Shown: positions 42,301 to 49,471 of the stretch, in pieces | How the letters are laid out: every line of letters starts with the position of its first letter | How positions within the stretch are numbered: the first letter of the stretch is position 1 | DNA from: an uncultured Saprospiraceae bacterium | GTDB taxonomy: Bacteria; Bacteroidota; Bacteroidia; Chitinophagales; Saprospiraceae | Assembly (NCBI GenBank): GCA_937921775.1 | Contig: CAKZUK010000122.1 | Coordinates: 1-49,471, forward strand | Direction: 5' to 3' | Length of the DNA: 49,471 nucleotides | Notes under the pieces: model-generated | What the model saw: only the letters and a program-made list of their open reading frames with translations | What the model was told of the DNA's origin: nothing | Databases searched by the model: none | Program-made: the position numbers and the translations under genes

Positions 42301-43944
42301 TGGACAACAGACAATGCTAGTTTCACTGCTACAGGTGGGCAGGTTACCGTTGCTCCAGACATCATTACCGAATATTATGCTACTGTAAATATTCCTGGTT
42401 GTACCAGAATAGATACCTTCTTGATTGATGTTGATAGTATTCCTTACAACCTTGAGATCATGCCAAGTGATACGGCTGTTTGTGATGGCGCTCCAGTCAT
42501 TCTTTCCACACAAGCGTATCAGCAAGCTGACTTTCCAGATATCAACTTTGAGTGGACACCAGCAAGTGGGCAGCAATCTCCTGATTCATTATTGAATATG
42601 GTTATTTCGGTTGGTGAAACAACTACCTATTATCGAACAACTACTAATGGTGTTTGTACGCATATAGATTCTGCAACAATAATTATACAACCTCTTGCTG
42701 AAATATTTATTGATCCACCTCAGGCAGCTATTTGTGCTGGAGAGAGTGTTGATCTCTTAGCGACTTCACCTGACATTACTGAATTCACTTGGGAAGATGC
42801 TCCTGGCATTTCTTGCCTTGAATGTCCTGACCCAACGGTAACACCTCCAGGGACACAGACTTATATAGTTGAAGGTGAGTTTGAAGGTTGTCCAGTCATG
42901 GCTTCCGTACAGATCATAGTGACCAACTCTCCTACTCTTTCTGTCATCAATGATAGTGGGATATGTATTGGAGAATCCATTAATTTGAATCCTATGCTTG
43001 CAGATCCGACTGCTACATATTCTTGGACTTCTGACCCTGCAGGCTTTGCCTCTACTGAAGTGAACCCGAGTGTATCACCAACAGTTACCACAACTTATAT
43101 CTTAACAGCTGACAATGGTGCTTGTCCTCCAGTAACAGATCAAGTAACAATAGAAATATTAGAAGCGGCTTCGGTTAATGCTGGTGAGGATGTAAGCCTC
43201 TGTCAAGACGACGAAGGCCTTGTACTTACTGCTACTGGCAACTCTAGTAATGGCACTTATTCTTGGTCAACAGGATCAACGTCTGCTGAAGCAACGGTGT
43301 CTGTCAATCAAGTTGGTACTACGGTTTATTATGTTGAGTTTGACAACAACTGTGGGCCTCCTGCACTGGACTCTGTGCTTGTTACTGTTTTTGAAGAAGT
43401 GCAAATCAATCCACCGTTTATCTACACACCAGAGGCAATGCCAACGTATGTAGAAGGTGATCAAGTTACAATTTCTGTTATTACTGATCCTCCGAATGTT
43501 GCTAATCTGATTTACGATTGGAGATTTAATGGTGAAAGTGTAGCAGGTAGTTCAAGCTCAATTGATGTTACTTTTATTAATAACAATACACAGGTTGCTT
43601 TATTAATTACAACAATAGATGGCTGTGAAGATTATGAAGATGACTTGCTTGAAGTAACTGAAGCAGGTTTTGACATACCGAATGCCTTTACCCCTGATGG
43701 TGATGGAGTGAATGATTACTTTAATGTAGTTTCATCTCTCATGGATTTTGGAGATATTCAAACCTTCCAGGTTTACAACCGTTGGGGAAAATTGGTTTAT
43801 GATAATGAAAATATTAATCTTGGTTGGGACGGTACCATTAATGGGAAACCCTCACCATCTGATGTTTATATTTATCGAATTGTTTATACGCGTCCATCTG
43901 GAGAAATGATTGAAGAGAGTGGCGATGTGACTTTGGTGCGCTAA
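39397..43944 (+). CDS. Large T9SS type B (gliding-associated C-terminal domain) surface protein
   Basis: A 1515-residue exported protein. The ATG at 39397 starts a clear signal peptide (MRYCLSLVFFVFISISAFAQ); the frame upstream has none. Residues about 20-640 consist of beta-sandwich domains with paired cysteines, including a CUB-like EDMMASTCEGTLYDSGGEMG segment. About 640-1400 are repeated PKD/Ig-like domains with recurring C-G-E/D and SWSP/TW motifs. The final about 95 residues are the CHU_C domain (DIPNAFTPDGDGVNDYFNVV ... YNRWGKLVYDN ... ESGDVTLVR), the T9SS type B signal. A large surface or released adhesin-like protein, with no enzyme motif. Confidence 0.93.
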   Translation: MRYCLSLVFFVFISISAFAQPANDQCGGLIDLGVVPFCPDTEFYTNVDATEGDIGIDNFPTGCDNGDIAFVGRDVWFQFTTDAVILDYTITCTGITDGMGSSPMSNPQVMVYRGDCSFDNLSLVKCGRALDGENELAIDVLGLDPNTEYFIRINDWSATATPNWGSFQLCISELEPIYIMGEDMMASTCEGTLYDSGGEMGDYDDGENNIFTLCPNEFHECILVDVGFFNLENNADELNVYEGEGTGGLLIASLTGASGASAFEIEASSNCITFEFTSDGSVVNEGFELTWECTVAPCGGSSVDNPTDIPSIPYNNTLSTCGEAATIGESPCNNAPFLNGPDYVFTYESPGDICASILITGADNNTGVLVLNGPPNDPATVCVSQSAGGAIGSANFQAPGTYYIIVANAAGCTDFTIDIEEADCVLSPALVDALCNPLNGCQEVDSTGAILPSILFFEDGFQDVDMINGVNSGCWFGVGTEPDFYWFTIEAQADGPFGFILESADIPSDIDFNVWGPFTEEMVCDSAGLVINFIENNEPIRSSYAGGTQPTGLTDIHPLDGYPVLDTYDCDGPGINDDVVSTIAAIEGEHYVVLANDWGNQIESGGIQIEWGPSGPGVLDPDLNDIEGSDTTLCAGEMVQLELPNWISTIQWITNTNTLSCDDCNNPIATPTESTTYQAIVTGVCLNDTIDVNVFVYDLDAGADITVCMGEDVPLNPGVIFDDTDYVWTGDNLSCTNCAEPVASTNTAGTFTYIVEQIAENCSLFDTIELIVLSDPTPVFEISDSTAICFTDPVELGDPANDPSLDYVWTSNPAGLNSTLPNPTAFPPESTTFYVTVMSGLCPVPRMDSVYVQVDVQAVVNVANDTLVCQGEIVSLGNTAPEAGVVYSWSPTTGLDDPSSPNPVLTADVSETYVLTSVFGACTRTDTVQVVTSVISIDIENDPDSILICKGEEVILTTMAEPNGITVNWTTDNASFTATGGQVTVAPDIITEYYATVNIPGCTRIDTFLIDVDSIPYNLEIMPSDTAVCDGAPVILSTQAYQQADFPDINFEWTPASGQQSPDSLLNMVISVGETTTYYRTTTNGVCTHIDSATIIIQPLAEIFIDPPQAAICAGESVDLLATSPDITEFTWEDAPGISCLECPDPTVTPPGTQTYIVEGEFEGCPVMASVQIIVTNSPTLSVINDSGICIGESINLNPMLADPTATYSWTSDPAGFASTEVNPSVSPTVTTTYILTADNGACPPVTDQVTIEILEAASVNAGEDVSLCQDDEGLVLTATGNSSNGTYSWSTGSTSAEATVSVNQVGTTVYYVEFDNNCGPPALDSVLVTVFEEVQINPPFIYTPEAMPTYVEGDQVTISVITDPPNVANLIYDWRFNGESVAGSSSSIDVTFINNNTQVALLITTIDGCEDYEDDLLEVTEAGFDIPNAFTPDGDGVNDYFNVVSSLMDFGDIQTFQVYNRWGKLVYDNENINLGWDGTINGKPSPSDVYIYRIVYTRPSGEMIEESGDVTLVR

Positions 43945-43968
43945 GCAATAAATTTAGCGAATTTAAAG

Positions 43969-44006
43969 ATCCCGAGCTTTGACTGATGTCGAGGTTCGGG
44001 ATTTTT
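43969..44006 (+). terminator. Terminator of the T9SS type B gene
   Basis: ATCCCGAGCTTTGAC pairs with GTCGAGGTTCGGGAT around a TGAT loop and is followed by TTTTTGTTTTTT. The 3' arm is the same TTCGGGATTT sequence seen in the terminators near 4266 and 47106. Confidence 0.9.
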
Positions 44007-44143
44007 GTTTTTTCTTGGTTCTTTATATTGTTTCTTGAAGTTCGTTGTTTTGCTTGGCAACTAAAAAATAATTGAAGAAGGCCATAATCGTGTATCCTTC
44101 AAGGCTTCACTCCTTATAAAATGCATTAATCCCATGAATTCCT

Positions 44144-44151
44144 TATCTTTG
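44144..44151 (+). promoter_or_regulatory. Candidate -7 box (TATCTTTG) of the YncE-like lipoprotein gene
   Basis: Exact TAnnTTTG, 35 bp before the start codon. No clear -33 partner. Confidence 0.45.
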
Positions 44152-44186
44152 CCCTTCCAAACATTTTAACAAATAGATTTAATCTC

Positions 44187-45260
44187 ATGTACACATTAAA
44201 AAATTACGTAGTCCTATTCTTTGTTGGTTTCAGCTTACTTTTCATAGCTTCCTGTGCTAAAGACGGGGCTGACGATGAGCCCATTACTTCCTTTGGTGAT
44301 GGTATTTTCATTGTTAATACGGAGTCGGAAACTTCTGAAAAAAGCGCGGTTAGCTATTACGATAGAACACGAAACGAGGTAGTAAATGATATTTTTCTGA
44401 AGAAGAATAGTATGCCCATTGCTAAAGCTATGTATTCCATGTCTGTATTCAATGGAAAAGGATATCTAGTTGTAGCCGGAGTAGGAAAAATATTGGTAGT
44501 AGATCCAATAAGTATGGAAATGGAGGCAACAATTGATGGCTTCGAACTTCCACATCATTTCCTACCTATTGGCAATAACAAAGCTTATGTAAGCCAATGG
44601 GGCTCTGATGGCGTGACTGGTTCTGTAAAGGTTGTTGACCTAATAAGCAATAGCATAACGGGAACAATCCCAACAAGAGGTGGTCCTGAACATTTGCTGA
44701 AACAAGGTAACAGCGTTTACATCACGATGACTGGTGGTTATTTTATAGATTCAGTGGTGACTGTTATCAATACCAGTACAGACCAAATCAGTAAAAACAT
44801 AGCCGTAGACCTAGTACCATCGAGTATGCAACTAGATAAGAACGGTGACATCTGGGTACTTTGTCGTGGATTGATTGATTTTCAAAATCCTGATAATACT
44901 CGACAGGGAAAATTAATAAAACTTGTTAATGACGAAGTGGATTTATCTATAACGGTTGCTTCTGCAGCCAGCGACTTAGTGATCAACAACTCGAAAGATG
45001 TGCTCTACTTTTTAAACCCGGTGGCTTCTAGCTGGACTTGGGAACATCCGATTTCATCGACCACTCTGGCAACTGTCCCCTTTATTGATGTTCCTGTCAA
45101 CCACCTTGGGCATGATCCTGAAACCGATTTATTGCTTGGGGCAAATATTGGGAATACACAACAAAATGGCGAATTGGTGCTATTTGATGCCGCAGGAAAA
45201 GAAGAGGCTCGTTTTGAAGTTGGAATATTACCAACTGGATTTTGGGCGAAGGGAATTTAG
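44187..45260 (+). CDS. YncE-like beta-propeller lipoprotein
   Basis: A 357-residue lipoprotein (lipobox FIASC, Cys23). The body carries beta-propeller repeats: GIFIVNTESETSEKSAVSYY, KGYLVVAGVGKILVVDPISM, KAYVSQWGSDGVTGSVKVVD, NSVYITMTGGYFIDSVVTVI. This is the pattern of the YncE/DUF5074-type surface proteins common in Bacteroidota, often linked with cargo or metal-siderophore loci. No TonB-dependent receptor is next to it here, so function stays open. Probably anchored in the outer membrane. Confidence 0.83.
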   Translation: MYTLKNYVVLFFVGFSLLFIASCAKDGADDEPITSFGDGIFIVNTESETSEKSAVSYYDRTRNEVVNDIFLKKNSMPIAKAMYSMSVFNGKGYLVVAGVGKILVVDPISMEMEATIDGFELPHHFLPIGNNKAYVSQWGSDGVTGSVKVVDLISNSITGTIPTRGGPEHLLKQGNSVYITMTGGYFIDSVVTVINTSTDQISKNIAVDLVPSSMQLDKNGDIWVLCRGLIDFQNPDNTRQGKLIKLVNDEVDLSITVASAASDLVINNSKDVLYFLNPVASSWTWEHPISSTTLATVPFIDVPVNHLGHDPETDLLLGANIGNTQQNGELVLFDAAGKEEARFEVGILPTGFWAKGI

Positions 45261-45358
45261 GAAAAGACGGTCCTCGGCTAAGCTGAGACAAAAAGACGGA
45301 AGTTTTCCTCAATCATGAGCTCTGCATATTATAGGGCAGAAGCAGGTAGATTGTTTAA

Positions 45359-45556
45359 TCACTTCTCAAATAAGTCTTTCAACTCATCTTCCGTCTTCCG
45401 TAATTTCTCTCTACAATATCTAATGAGAGTAGCTGCTCGTTTTGACTTTTCCGAAAGGTCATCAATCGACACAGTGGCTTCCTGCAATTCTTGAACAATT
45501 GTTCTTAAGTCTTGCATGGCTTCTTCGTAACTTAGTTCGGATATTTTTTTGCTCAT
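45359..45556 (-). CDS. xseB: Exodeoxyribonuclease VII small subunit
   Basis: A 65-residue helical protein (MSKKISELSYEEAMQDLRTI) with the conserved LxxIVxxLxxxxxxLxxSxxxxxxGxxLxxxCxxxL-type heptad layout of XseB. Subunits bundle around XseA in the exonuclease VII complex, which degrades single-stranded DNA from both ends. It lies 7 bp after xseA on the same strand, so the two are one operon. Length is normal for XseB. Confidence 0.92.
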   Translation of the reverse strand: MSKKISELSYEEAMQDLRTIVQELQEATVSIDDLSEKSKRAATLIRYCREKLRKTEDELKDLFEK

Positions 45557-45563
45557 TGTAAAT

Positions 45564-46805
45564 TTATTTATCTTTCTTCAGTTTGGTGACCTCACTGATT
45601 AATTTCCCTTTAGATATTTGAGTCTCCATCTGATCTCCTTTTTTCACGTCTTTTATATCAGTAATAATTTTGCCATTTTTGATCGTGAGGCTGTAGCCAC
45701 GTCGCAGTGTTTCTTCTGTACTAAGAAGGTGGTTGAGTTCTTCGAGGTGACGGAGAGCTTCTTGTTCACTTCGTACATTGTTTTCTGTTAGCTGTTTAAT
45801 ATCTGAGTTGATGTGCGCCAGTGATTGTGTTTCATTATTAACGATGGACTGCGATTGCCAACGTAGGACTTGCTTAGCTTCCTCCAACCAGAGTAGCTCG
45901 TTGTTGACTTGTGTTTGACTTGTTAAGAAAAGCTCTTGTCCGAGTTGCAGTAACTGAGATTCGAAACGCATGTTATGACTGATGAGAAATTCAGCAGCAG
46001 CAGTTGGTGTTTTTACAGGCGTATGTACAACAAGATCTAAGAGACATTCATCTGTTTCGTGACCGACACCGCTTAGTACTGGTATTGGAAATTCCGCTAC
46101 CGTTTTACAAAGTTCAAAATCGTCAAATGCCATTAAGTCAAGTCGGGCTCCTCCCCCTCGTGTAATTACGACACAATCGTAGCCACCATAAATTCTGATT
46201 TTCTTAAGTTGATTTCGAATCTCAATGGAAGTACTTTGCCCTTGCATCGCAGCTGGAAAAAGCGTCCATTTATAATGGTATCCGTAAGCATTGTCCTCAA
46301 GTTGGTTGATAAAATCTGAGTAGCCCGCAGCAGTCTTTGAGCTAATCAAAGCAATCCGTTGAATCACTGGAGGTAGTGGATGTTCTGCATTTCTTCCCAG
46401 TAAGTCGCCCTCTTGGAGTGCTTCTATAATCTGTCTACGTTTTAATTCAAGCTTACCCAAGGTATAAATTGGATCAATATCTTCGATAACGATTTTGAAA
46501 CCATAGCGCTCATGAAAGTCGACGCGTACCTGCATTTTAACTTCGACGCCCTCTTGTAGTAAATTGTCGAGTTCCTTTCCTAGTTTTCGTTTGAGTTGGC
46601 GGTATTGGGTTTGCCAGATGACTGCTTCTGATTTTGCAACAATATCTTCTCCCTCCTCTTGCTTCTCAATTAGATTGAGGTAATAGTGTCCTCTTGATTC
46701 ATTGCATTGAGCGATTTCACAAACGACCCATATTGCCTTGGGGACGTTGAGCGCGAGTACTCGACGGATAAATTCTAGAAGTTCGTATAAGGTGTAGGAT
46801 TGCAA
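45564..46805 (-). CDS. xseA: Exodeoxyribonuclease VII large subunit
   Basis: A 413-residue nuclease subunit: an N-terminal OB-fold (residues about 15-110; AIWVVCEIAQCNESRGHYYL) and the catalytic domain (about 130-330) with IALISSKTAAGYSDFINQLE, the GGGARLDLMAFDDFELCKTV motif and GVGHETDECLLDLVVHTPVK. A coiled-coil follows and the C-terminus ends in the ETLRRGYSLTIKNGKIITDI element. The start is TTG at 46805 (MQSYTLYELLEF), since no ATG lies upstream in frame before the intergenic region. Confidence 0.94.
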   Translation of the reverse strand: MQSYTLYELLEFIRRVLALNVPKAIWVVCEIAQCNESRGHYYLNLIEKQEEGEDIVAKSEAVIWQTQYRQLKRKLGKELDNLLQEGVEVKMQVRVDFHERYGFKIVIEDIDPIYTLGKLELKRRQIIEALQEGDLLGRNAEHPLPPVIQRIALISSKTAAGYSDFINQLEDNAYGYHYKWTLFPAAMQGQSTSIEIRNQLKKIRIYGGYDCVVITRGGGARLDLMAFDDFELCKTVAEFPIPVLSGVGHETDECLLDLVVHTPVKTPTAAAEFLISHNMRFESQLLQLGQELFLTSQTQVNNELLWLEEAKQVLRWQSQSIVNNETQSLAHINSDIKQLTENNVRSEQEALRHLEELNHLLSTEETLRRGYSLTIKNGKIITDIKDVKKGDQMETQISKGKLISEVTKLKKDK

Positions 46806-47105
46806 TGGAAATTGTTTGTTTAAATTTGAGTTTAAAAGTAAGGAATTAGAATTAGATTTGGAATGTGAATTGGAATTTACTTTGGTTTTTAGAGTGTACT
46901 CTATTCTGGACTTTGAAATACTAAAGGCACTTCGACTTCTAAACCCATTCTATTTACCTTTCTTCAAAGACAGAGGAGCCTAGAGTTTTCACATAAAACA
47001 TTTAGGGCCCCGCCAACCTTTAAACTCATTTCAATGAAAATATAGCCAACAAAGCTCTAGGCTATGTCCTCAACATGAAAACTATTATTGGCTCTAAGAG
47101 ACAAA
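46806..47105. other. Intergenic region upstream of xseA
   Basis: No ORF supported. An AATTAGAATTAGATTTGGAA stutter lies at 46846-46865, and AGCCTAGAG (46977-46985) pairs with CTCTAGGCT (47055-47063) as a wide inverted repeat. The xseA promoter must be here; no exact TAnnTTTG box was seen on its strand. Confidence 0.35.
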
Positions 47106-47147
47106 ATAAAAAAGAAATCCCGAACTCTGAAAAACAGAATCCGGGAT
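47106..47147 (-). terminator. Terminator of sucC
   Basis: ATCCCGAACTCTG (47117-47129) and CAGAATCCGGGAT (47135-47147) form an imperfect stem with a 5-nt loop. On the minus strand it is followed by TTCTTTTTTATTTTG. Its 3' arm (GAGTTCGGGATTTC) is shared with two other terminators in the window. Confidence 0.85.
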
Positions 47148-47187
47148 ACTTTATATTTTTTTAGTACTTAAGTACTAAGTGTTCTGC

Positions 47188-48396
47188 TTATGCTTTCTTA
47201 AGAACATCAGCTACTAAGTCAGCAGCTTCCTGCAACAGAATTGCAGAGTGTACTTCTAGACCTGATTCATCAATGATTACCTTAGCGATGTCAGCGTTGG
47301 TACCTTGTAGACGAACAATAATTGGAACGGTAATGTTCCCCATATTCTTATAAGCGTCAACAACTCCCTGTGCTACACGATCACAACGAACGATACCACC
47401 AAAGATGTTGATCAAAATTGCTTTTACTTTAGGATCACGCAGAATAATACGAAATGCTTTTTCAACACGTTCAGCATCAGCTGTACCTCCTACATCAAGA
47501 AAGTTGGCAGGCTCACCACCAGACAATTTGATAATATCCATTGTTGCCATTGCTAGGCCAGCTCCGTTTACCATACAACCCACGTTTCCGTCAAGGTTGA
47601 CAAAGTTCAAACCAAAGCTCTGTGCTTCTACTTCTACTGGATCTTCTTCGTCTGTATCTCTCATTGCTGCAAGATCAGGATGACGGAAAAGTGCGTTGTC
47701 ATCAATACTTACTTTTGAATCAACTGCGATGATTCTATCATCACCAGTCTTAAGACATGGGTTGATTTCAAAAAGAGAAGCATCTGATTTCACAAATGCA
47801 GTGTATAGTGAGTTGATAAATTTAGTCATTCCTTTAAAAGCAACTCCACTCAAACCAAGATTAAAAGCAATCTTACGCATTTGGAAACCTTGTAAACCTA
47901 AAGTTGGGTCTACAAATTCTTTGTGTACTAAGTGTGGTGTTTCTTCTGCAACTGCTTCGATATCCATTCCACCTTCAGTAGAATAGATGATCACGTTTCG
48001 TTTAGATTCACGATCCATCAAAATAGAAACATAGTATTCTTTACAGGCATCGAAATCCGGCGCATATACATCTTGAGCGATCAATATCTTACGAACTAAC
48101 TTACCAGGTCCGTCAACTCCACCAGGAGTTTGAGGTGTCTTTAGCATCATACCTAGGATGTTGCCTGCATTTTCTTTCAGCTCGTCAATATTCTTAACAA
48201 GCTTTACTCCCCCACCTTTTCCACGTCCACCTGCGTGAATCTGTGCTTTAACTACAGCAGCCTCAGTTCCGGTGTCTGCTTGCAATTTTGTAAAAGCAGC
48301 TACAGCCTCTTCGACAGTAGTCGCAACGATGCCTTCTTGAATTGGCACTCCAAATGACTTTAAAAGTTCTTTTCCCTGATATTCGTGAAGATTCAT
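47188..48396 (-). CDS. sucC: Succinyl-CoA synthetase beta subunit
   Basis: A 402-residue ATP-grasp subunit of succinyl-CoA synthetase, which makes ATP or GTP from succinyl-CoA in the TCA cycle. The N-terminal [20 protein letters not shown] and the [20 protein letters not shown] nucleotide-binding segment are typical, as are [20 protein letters not shown] and the C-terminal [17 protein letters not shown] and [16 protein letters not shown]. sucD is not in the window. Its terminator carries a 3' arm shared with two others. The 5' region contains no second gene. Confidence 0.96.
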   Translation of the reverse strand: MNLHEYQGKELLKSFGVPIQEGIVATTVEEAVAAFTKLQADTGTEAAVVKAQIHAGGRGKGGGVKLVKNIDELKENAGNILGMMLKTPQTPGGVDGPGKLVRKILIAQDVYAPDFDACKEYYVSILMDRESKRNVIIYSTEGGMDIEAVAEETPHLVHKEFVDPTLGLQGFQMRKIAFNLGLSGVAFKGMTKFINSLYTAFVKSDASLFEINPCLKTGDDRIIAVDSKVSIDDNALFRHPDLAAMRDTDEEDPVEVEAQSFGLNFVNLDGNVGCMVNGAGLAMATMDIIKLSGGEPANFLDVGGTADAERVEKAFRIILRDPKVKAILINIFGGIVRCDRVAQGVVDAYKNMGNITVPIIVRLQGTNADIAKVIIDESGLEVHSAILLQEAADLVADVLKKA

Positions 48397-48725
48397 ATTC
48401 TGTTAAATTGATTTTGGATGATAAAGATTTGATCGTATATGAATTGTATAAGATAAAATCCTCAATTGAAGCCCCAAAAGTACATCATTTTAATAGCATT
48501 TCAAAAATGAATTTCATGCTTATGTCAGAAATATCGATTTCAGTTGTTACGGCCGTTTCAATATTGCTTTCGTTTGGCCTTTTGAAAACCTAAAACTCGC
48601 CCATCAATTTAGCTAACTACCATCCATTTATATAGAAAAGACTAACTTTAGGTTTAGTTTACTCGTAACATAAGCTCATAGACTATATATCTTTAACTCA
48701 CAGCTACTTATCAAAACACTTCGCA
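48397..48725. other. Divergent intergenic region between sucC and the DUF4442 gene
   Basis: A frame running across the sucC start on the other strand (48342-48593) has no family features and is rejected as a gene. Promoters of both flanking genes must lie here; TATCTTTA near 48688 is a one-mismatch -7 box for the rightward gene. Confidence 0.35.
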
Positions 48726-49250
48726 ATGTCTAGTTCCACAACAAATACCTATTTTGACCCAAAGTCAGAAAAAACGCAGGTTCTTTTAGGTCAATTGAGC
48801 AATAAGCTCAAGATGCGTTATTATTACCTCAAAAAGTTGCCCTCCATGTTTTGGTGGGGTGGCCAAGTAAAGTCTTGTACGCATTTGAAGTCAGAGATTA
48901 CATTGCCATATAGCTGGCGAACTCAGAATCCATATCAAAGCATCTACTTTGCTGCTCAAGTTGGAGCTGGAGAGTTTTCTACGGGTATACTTGCCTTGAT
49001 CGCTTTAAATGGACGTAAGGATGTTTCTATGCTTGTGATTAAGCAAGAGGCAGAGTTTGTAAAAAAGGCCAATACCTTAACGACATTTACTTGTGAAGAT
49101 GGCGCTGCGGTGATTGATACGATACAGAAAGCTTTGGATACTGGAGAAGGACATACTATTACAATGACTTCTGTTGGCAGGAATGATAAGGAAGAAGAGG
49201 TTTCGCGGGTTCGGATTACTTGGTCTTTTAAACGGAAGAAAAAGAGATAG
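48726..49250 (+). CDS. DUF4442 (hotdog-fold, thioesterase-like) protein
   Basis: A 174-residue soluble protein that resembles DUF4442 hotdog-fold proteins: KMRYYYLKKLPSMFWWGGQV, then CTHLKSEITLPYSWRTQNPY and IYFAAQVGAGEFSTGILALI follow the family layout. Relatives are thioesterase-like, acting on acyl-CoA or acyl carrier protein esters, but the catalytic residues of this group are not well defined. C-terminal basic tail (SFKRKKKR). It is a single gene with a bidirectional terminator behind it. Confidence 0.78.
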   Translation: MSSSTTNTYFDPKSEKTQVLLGQLSNKLKMRYYYLKKLPSMFWWGGQVKSCTHLKSEITLPYSWRTQNPYQSIYFAAQVGAGEFSTGILALIALNGRKDVSMLVIKQEAEFVKKANTLTTFTCEDGAAVIDTIQKALDTGEGHTITMTSVGRNDKEEEVSRVRITWSFKRKKKR

Positions 49251-49279
49251 CATGCACTTCGATTTAAGCGCTACCAAAA

Positions 49280-49313
49280 AAAAAGCCCATTAGCAAATGC
49301 TAAGGGGCTTTTT
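49280..49313. terminator. Bidirectional terminator
   Basis: AAAAAGCCC pairs with GGGCTTTTT and TTAGC with GCTAA around AAAT, giving a strong stem with A and T tracts on both sides. It separates the rightward DUF4442 gene from the leftward T9SS cargo end. Confidence 0.88.
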
Positions 49314-49332
49314 CATTTAACTAAAGATTGAA

Positions 49333-49471
49333 TTATCTAACTACAATCTTTTGAGTCATAACACCTTTTGCAGACTGAACAGAAACGATGTACATTCCTG
49401 TGTTCAAGTCATTCGTGCTTACTTCTAAAGTAGAAGCACCTTGAGCGAATGTATTATTAGCAGCGCTTAAT
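49333..49471 (-). CDS. T9SS type A sorting domain, C-terminal end of a truncated gene
   Basis: The window cuts this gene: only its last 46 codons are visible. Read on the minus strand they give ANNTFAQGASTLEVSTNDLN followed by TGMYIVSVQSAKGVMTQKIV and VR, ending with TAA. The TGMYIVSV strand and the terminal KIVVR are typical of T9SS type A sorting domains, so the missing part is presumably a surface or secreted protein. Upstream sequence lies beyond the window. Confidence 0.82.
   Translation of the reverse strand, partial: LSAANNTFAQGASTLEVSTNDLNTGMYIVSVQSAKGVMTQKIVVR

Noticed and set aside
48342..48593. 83-codon rightward frame across the sucC start
   Set aside because: It overlaps the well-supported sucC start, has no domain, and its composition fits antisense DNA.
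1..49471. CRISPR array, tRNA, rRNA, insertion sequence or prophage genes
   Set aside because: No repeat-spacer pattern, cloverleaf, transposase or phage gene was seen on either strand.

Overview
The window looks like chromosomal DNA from a Bacteroidota bacterium, most likely of the Saprospiraceae/Lewinella type. The evidence is AT-rich DNA, several secreted proteins ending in type IX secretion (T9SS) type A or type B sorting domains, exact TAnnTTTG promoter boxes (the Bacteroidota -7 element), no strong Shine-Dalgarno sequences, and ECF sigma factor/DUF4252 operons. I see no tRNA, rRNA, CRISPR array, transposase or prophage gene.

Layout. 1-3.7 kb: an AraC-type regulator, an unknown protein, and an acyl-CoA dehydrogenase behind a roughly 150-nt leader with mutually exclusive hairpins. 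3.7-9.9 kb: a small Gly-rich membrane protein, a secreted papain-like peptidase, an OmpA/PD40 envelope protein, two unknown proteins and a Nudix hydrolase. 9.9-12.9 kb: pyrE, an M42 aminopeptidase, a UbiA-like membrane protein and a possible 50-residue ORF. 13.07-19.71 kb: a tightly overlapping five-gene operon (helical protein, RavA-like MoxR AAA+ ATPase, bpX-like protein, degenerate vWA/bpX protein, bpX6-like TPR protein). It matches the MoxR-vWA-beta-propeller ternary systems, which comparative genomics proposes as conflict/defence machines without a known mechanism. 19.8-25.1 kb (minus strand): an ABC exporter pair, a DUF4252-like lipoprotein, and an ECF sigma/transmembrane regulator/DUF4252 operon. 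25.5-31.9 kb: a T9SS cargo with LVIVD-like repeats, a VPS10/BNR-repeat protein and a fatty-acid desaturase. 32.1-35.2 kb (minus): a second, paralogous ECF sigma/regulator/three-DUF4252 operon. 35.7-45.3 kb (plus): an LptF/LptG-family permease with a long charged insertion, a DUF2461 protein, a PAP2 phosphatase, a 1515-residue T9SS type B protein, and a YncE-like lipoprotein. 45.4-49.5 kb: xseB/xseA, sucC, a DUF4442 protein and the C-terminal end of another T9SS cargo.

Most notable: (1) the five-gene MoxR-vWA-bpX operon, whose vWA protein has lost most MIDAS residues and ends in what looks like a ribosomal bL12 C-terminal domain; (2) two paralogous ECF/DUF4252 operons about 10 kb apart, both preceded by the same TTGTAAC-N16-CGTC candidate promoter, with a looser copy before the DUF4252-like lipoprotein gene; (3) the leader of the acyl-CoA dehydrogenase gene. 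Intergenic DNA also carries dispersed short repeats, purine-rich repeats and terminators with a shared 3' arm.
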